Of a stretch of DNA of 64,000 bases, positions 62,597-64,000 are shown one piece after another. The DNA comes from Paenibacillus sp. FSL W8-0186 (GTDB lineage Bacteria; Bacillota; Bacilli; Paenibacillales; Paenibacillaceae): positions 1,102,001 through 1,166,000 of the forward strand of contig NZ_CP150207.1 in NCBI RefSeq assembly GCF_037969765.1. The letters are read 5' to 3'. The notes under the pieces are model-generated. The model was not told where the DNA came from, did not search any database, and worked only from the letters and a program-made list of their open reading frames with translations. How positions within the stretch are numbered: position 1 is the first letter of the stretch; the number at the start of each line of letters is the position of its first letter. Position numbers and translations under genes: made by a program.

Positions 62597-63586
62597 ATGG
62601 ATACGAGTTTAATCATCATACTGATTGTCATCTTTCTGGCGCTGGCCTTCGACTTCATCAACGGCTTTCATGATACTGCCAATGCGATTGCGACCTCGGT
62701 ATCGACGCGCGCGTTAAAGCCGCGTACCGCGATCATGCTTGCCGCTGTCATGAACTTTGTCGGAGCCATGATGTTCACGGGCGTCGCGAAGACGATCGGC
62801 GGCAGTGTAGCCGACCCAGCCAAGCTGGATAACGGTCTGGAGATCCTTGTCGCAACATTGCTCGCCGCGATTATATGGAATTTGGTTACCTGGTGGTTCG
62901 GTATCCCTTCCTCATCTTCGCATGCTTTGATCGGTGCCCTGGCCGGGGCGGTATTTGTCGGCGCCGGCTCCGAGAACCTGAACTGGAGCGGGTTTACGAC
63001 AATTATTGAAGGACTTATATTTTCTCCGCTGATTGCCTTTGCTATCGGTTATGTCGTGATGATGGTCCTGAAATGGGTGTTTGCAAAGCGCAGCCCGCAT
63101 ACGGTCAATAAGGGGTTCCGCTCGATGCAGGTCATTACGGCGGCCATTCAAGCGTTCACACATGGTACCAACGACGCTCAGAAGGCGATGGGGATTATCA
63201 CCTTCGCCCTTGTCACAGCCAATTATCAGGATAATATGGACGTTCCTTTATGGGTTAAGATCGCGGCAGCAACAGCGATGGCACTAGGCACTTCGATCGG
63301 CGGCTGGAAGATCATCAAGACGATGGGGACAAAAATATTCAAAATCGAGCCTATCAACGGGTTCGCGGCCGATCTGTCGGCGGCATCGGTTATTTTTGGC
63401 GCCACGTTATTCCATTTGCCGGTGAGTACAACGCATGCCATCACGTCCGCGATCCTTGGCGTAGGATCGGCCAAACGCTTCTCCGCCGTCAAATGGGGAG
63501 TTGCCGGACGAATCGTCGTCGCTTGGGTGATTACGATTCCGATTGTAGCCGTCCTGGCCGGATTAATATATATCATACTGTTCTAG
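62597..63586 (+). CDS. pit: Low-affinity inorganic phosphate transporter (PiT family)
   Basis: 329-residue transporter with ten or more helices and the two PiT signatures: DFINGFHDTANAIATSVSTR (about 19-38) and THGTNDAQKAMGII (about 193-206). It cotransports phosphate with H+ or metal. The 88-bp gap from the DUF47 gene, same direction, indicates one operon. RBS is weak. Confidence 0.93.
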   Translation: MDTSLIIILIVIFLALAFDFINGFHDTANAIATSVSTRALKPRTAIMLAAVMNFVGAMMFTGVAKTIGGSVADPAKLDNGLEILVATLLAAIIWNLVTWWFGIPSSSSHALIGALAGAVFVGAGSENLNWSGFTTIIEGLIFSPLIAFAIGYVVMMVLKWVFAKRSPHTVNKGFRSMQVITAAIQAFTHGTNDAQKAMGIITFALVTANYQDNMDVPLWVKIAAATAMALGTSIGGWKIIKTMGTKIFKIEPINGFAADLSAASVIFGATLFHLPVSTTHAITSAILGVGSAKRFSAVKWGVAGRIVVAWVITIPIVAVLAGLIYIILF

Positions 63587-63593
63587 CCTGTAA

Positions 63594-63640
63594 CGAAAAA
63601 GCCAATCACTTAGGATTTATGCCAAGGGTTGGCTTTTTTA
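63594..63640 (+). terminator. Terminator of the phosphate uptake operon
   Basis: aaaaagccaa / ttggcttttt stem with a 23-nt loop and T run; works in both directions. Confidence 0.8.
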
Positions 63641-63694
63641 GATATGTGTGGTGTCTATGAGAATAAATATGGAAGCGGGCAAGGAGGCTGGAGC

Positions 63695-64000
63695 ATGCTG
63701 CGAATTATGGGCGTTACGCGGGATCATAAAGTAAAGGCGGATCTATCGCTGGAAGATGTCCGCATAGGACACTATATTTGGTGCTGGGTGGATTTCAATG
63801 AACCGTCGGAAGAGGAGTCAGAGCTGCTTGCTTCCTTCTTTGAATTCCATCCTCTGGCTATTGAAGATTGCCTGCACGTCCTGCAGCGGCCGAAGCTGGA
63901 TTATTATGAGGATTATCAATTTCTCGTTCTGCACGCGATGAATCCGGACACCTTGAGCACGGTAGAGGTCGATTTGTTCATCGGCAGCAGCTACCTCGTG
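63695..64000 (+). CDS. CorA-family divalent metal transporter, N-terminal part
   Basis: RBS aaggagg and ATG 63695. The first 102 codons show the soluble CorA N-domain: IWCWVDFNEPSEEESELLASFF, HPLAIEDCLHVLQRPKLDYYEDY and FLVLHAM (quoted in parts), a match to CorA/Mg-Co transporters. The membrane helices and GMN motif lie beyond the window, so only the family is assigned. Confidence 0.85.
   Translation, partial: MLRIMGVTRDHKVKADLSLEDVRIGHYIWCWVDFNEPSEEESELLASFFEFHPLAIEDCLHVLQRPKLDYYEDYQFLVLHAMNPDTLSTVEVDLFIGSSYLV

Overview
The window looks like chromosomal DNA of a Paenibacillus-type, Gram-positive, spore-former-group bacterium. The evidence is the family composition (YesM/YesN-type two-component system, YtrA-type GntR regulator, T-box leader, guanine riboswitch in front of the pur operon, FapR-like operator at fabH), strong AGGAGG-type ribosome binding sites, frequent TTG/GTG starts, and mixed base composition in which the core genes are GC-richer than the AT-rich peptide clusters. 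I found no rRNA or tRNA genes and no CRISPR array. The genus is an inference from family resemblance.

Layout. 1-3 kb: a truncated Nif3-like gene behind a T-box leader, then an FGGY sugar kinase. 3-5.8 kb: a decayed zone holding two fragments of a second rhodanese gene, a tyrosine-recombinase remnant, a shared repeat, one small hypothetical gene and a secreted CE1 esterase. 5.9-7.9 kb: an ECF sigma factor (probable CTG start) with a DUF4179 anti-sigma-like partner. 8-15.4 kb: housekeeping genes (sulfurtransferase, thymidine kinase, fabH, topB, DUF1294, UspA) and several hypothetical proteins. 15.4-16.4 kb: gene-free repeat DNA. 16.4-30.7 kb: a complete de novo purine operon, purEKBCSQLFMNHD, controlled by a guanine riboswitch. 

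30.8-35.2 kb: an AT-rich accessory region with a small membrane protein/HTH pair, then a likely circular-bacteriocin locus. Its AS-48-like precursor, a SpoIIM/DUF95 protein, a CxxC protein and a YIP1-like protein lie on the minus strand; an ABC permease/ATPase pair and a DUF4064 protein lie on the plus strand. 35.3-39.5 kb: an mhqO/mhqD-like pair, ilvA and a Nudix hydrolase. 39.5-40.6 kb: gene-free repeat DNA including a 44-bp tandem array. 40.6-50.2 kb: a xylo-oligosaccharide type locus (two ABC permeases, binding protein, GH43, polyol dehydrogenase, YesM/YesN pair) interrupted by two MITE-like elements. 

50.3-53.7 kb: a second AT-rich peptide locus: MauE-like membrane protein, TlpA-like thioredoxin, an overlooked 51-residue six-cysteine peptide, and an ABC exporter. 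It reads as a small machine for making, oxidising and exporting a disulfide-rich peptide. 53.7-57.4 kb: a five-gene YtrA-regulated ABC operon. 57.4-64 kb: lipoproteins, a DUF1129 protein, an alpha/beta hydrolase, a DUF3048 protein, a DUF47/PiT phosphate uptake pair and the start of a CorA-type transporter.

The two peptide loci are the best candidates for undescribed biology. The circular-bacteriocin precursor is also enclosed by a near-perfect 17-bp inverted repeat that could form a long-range mRNA helix or mark an invertible segment.
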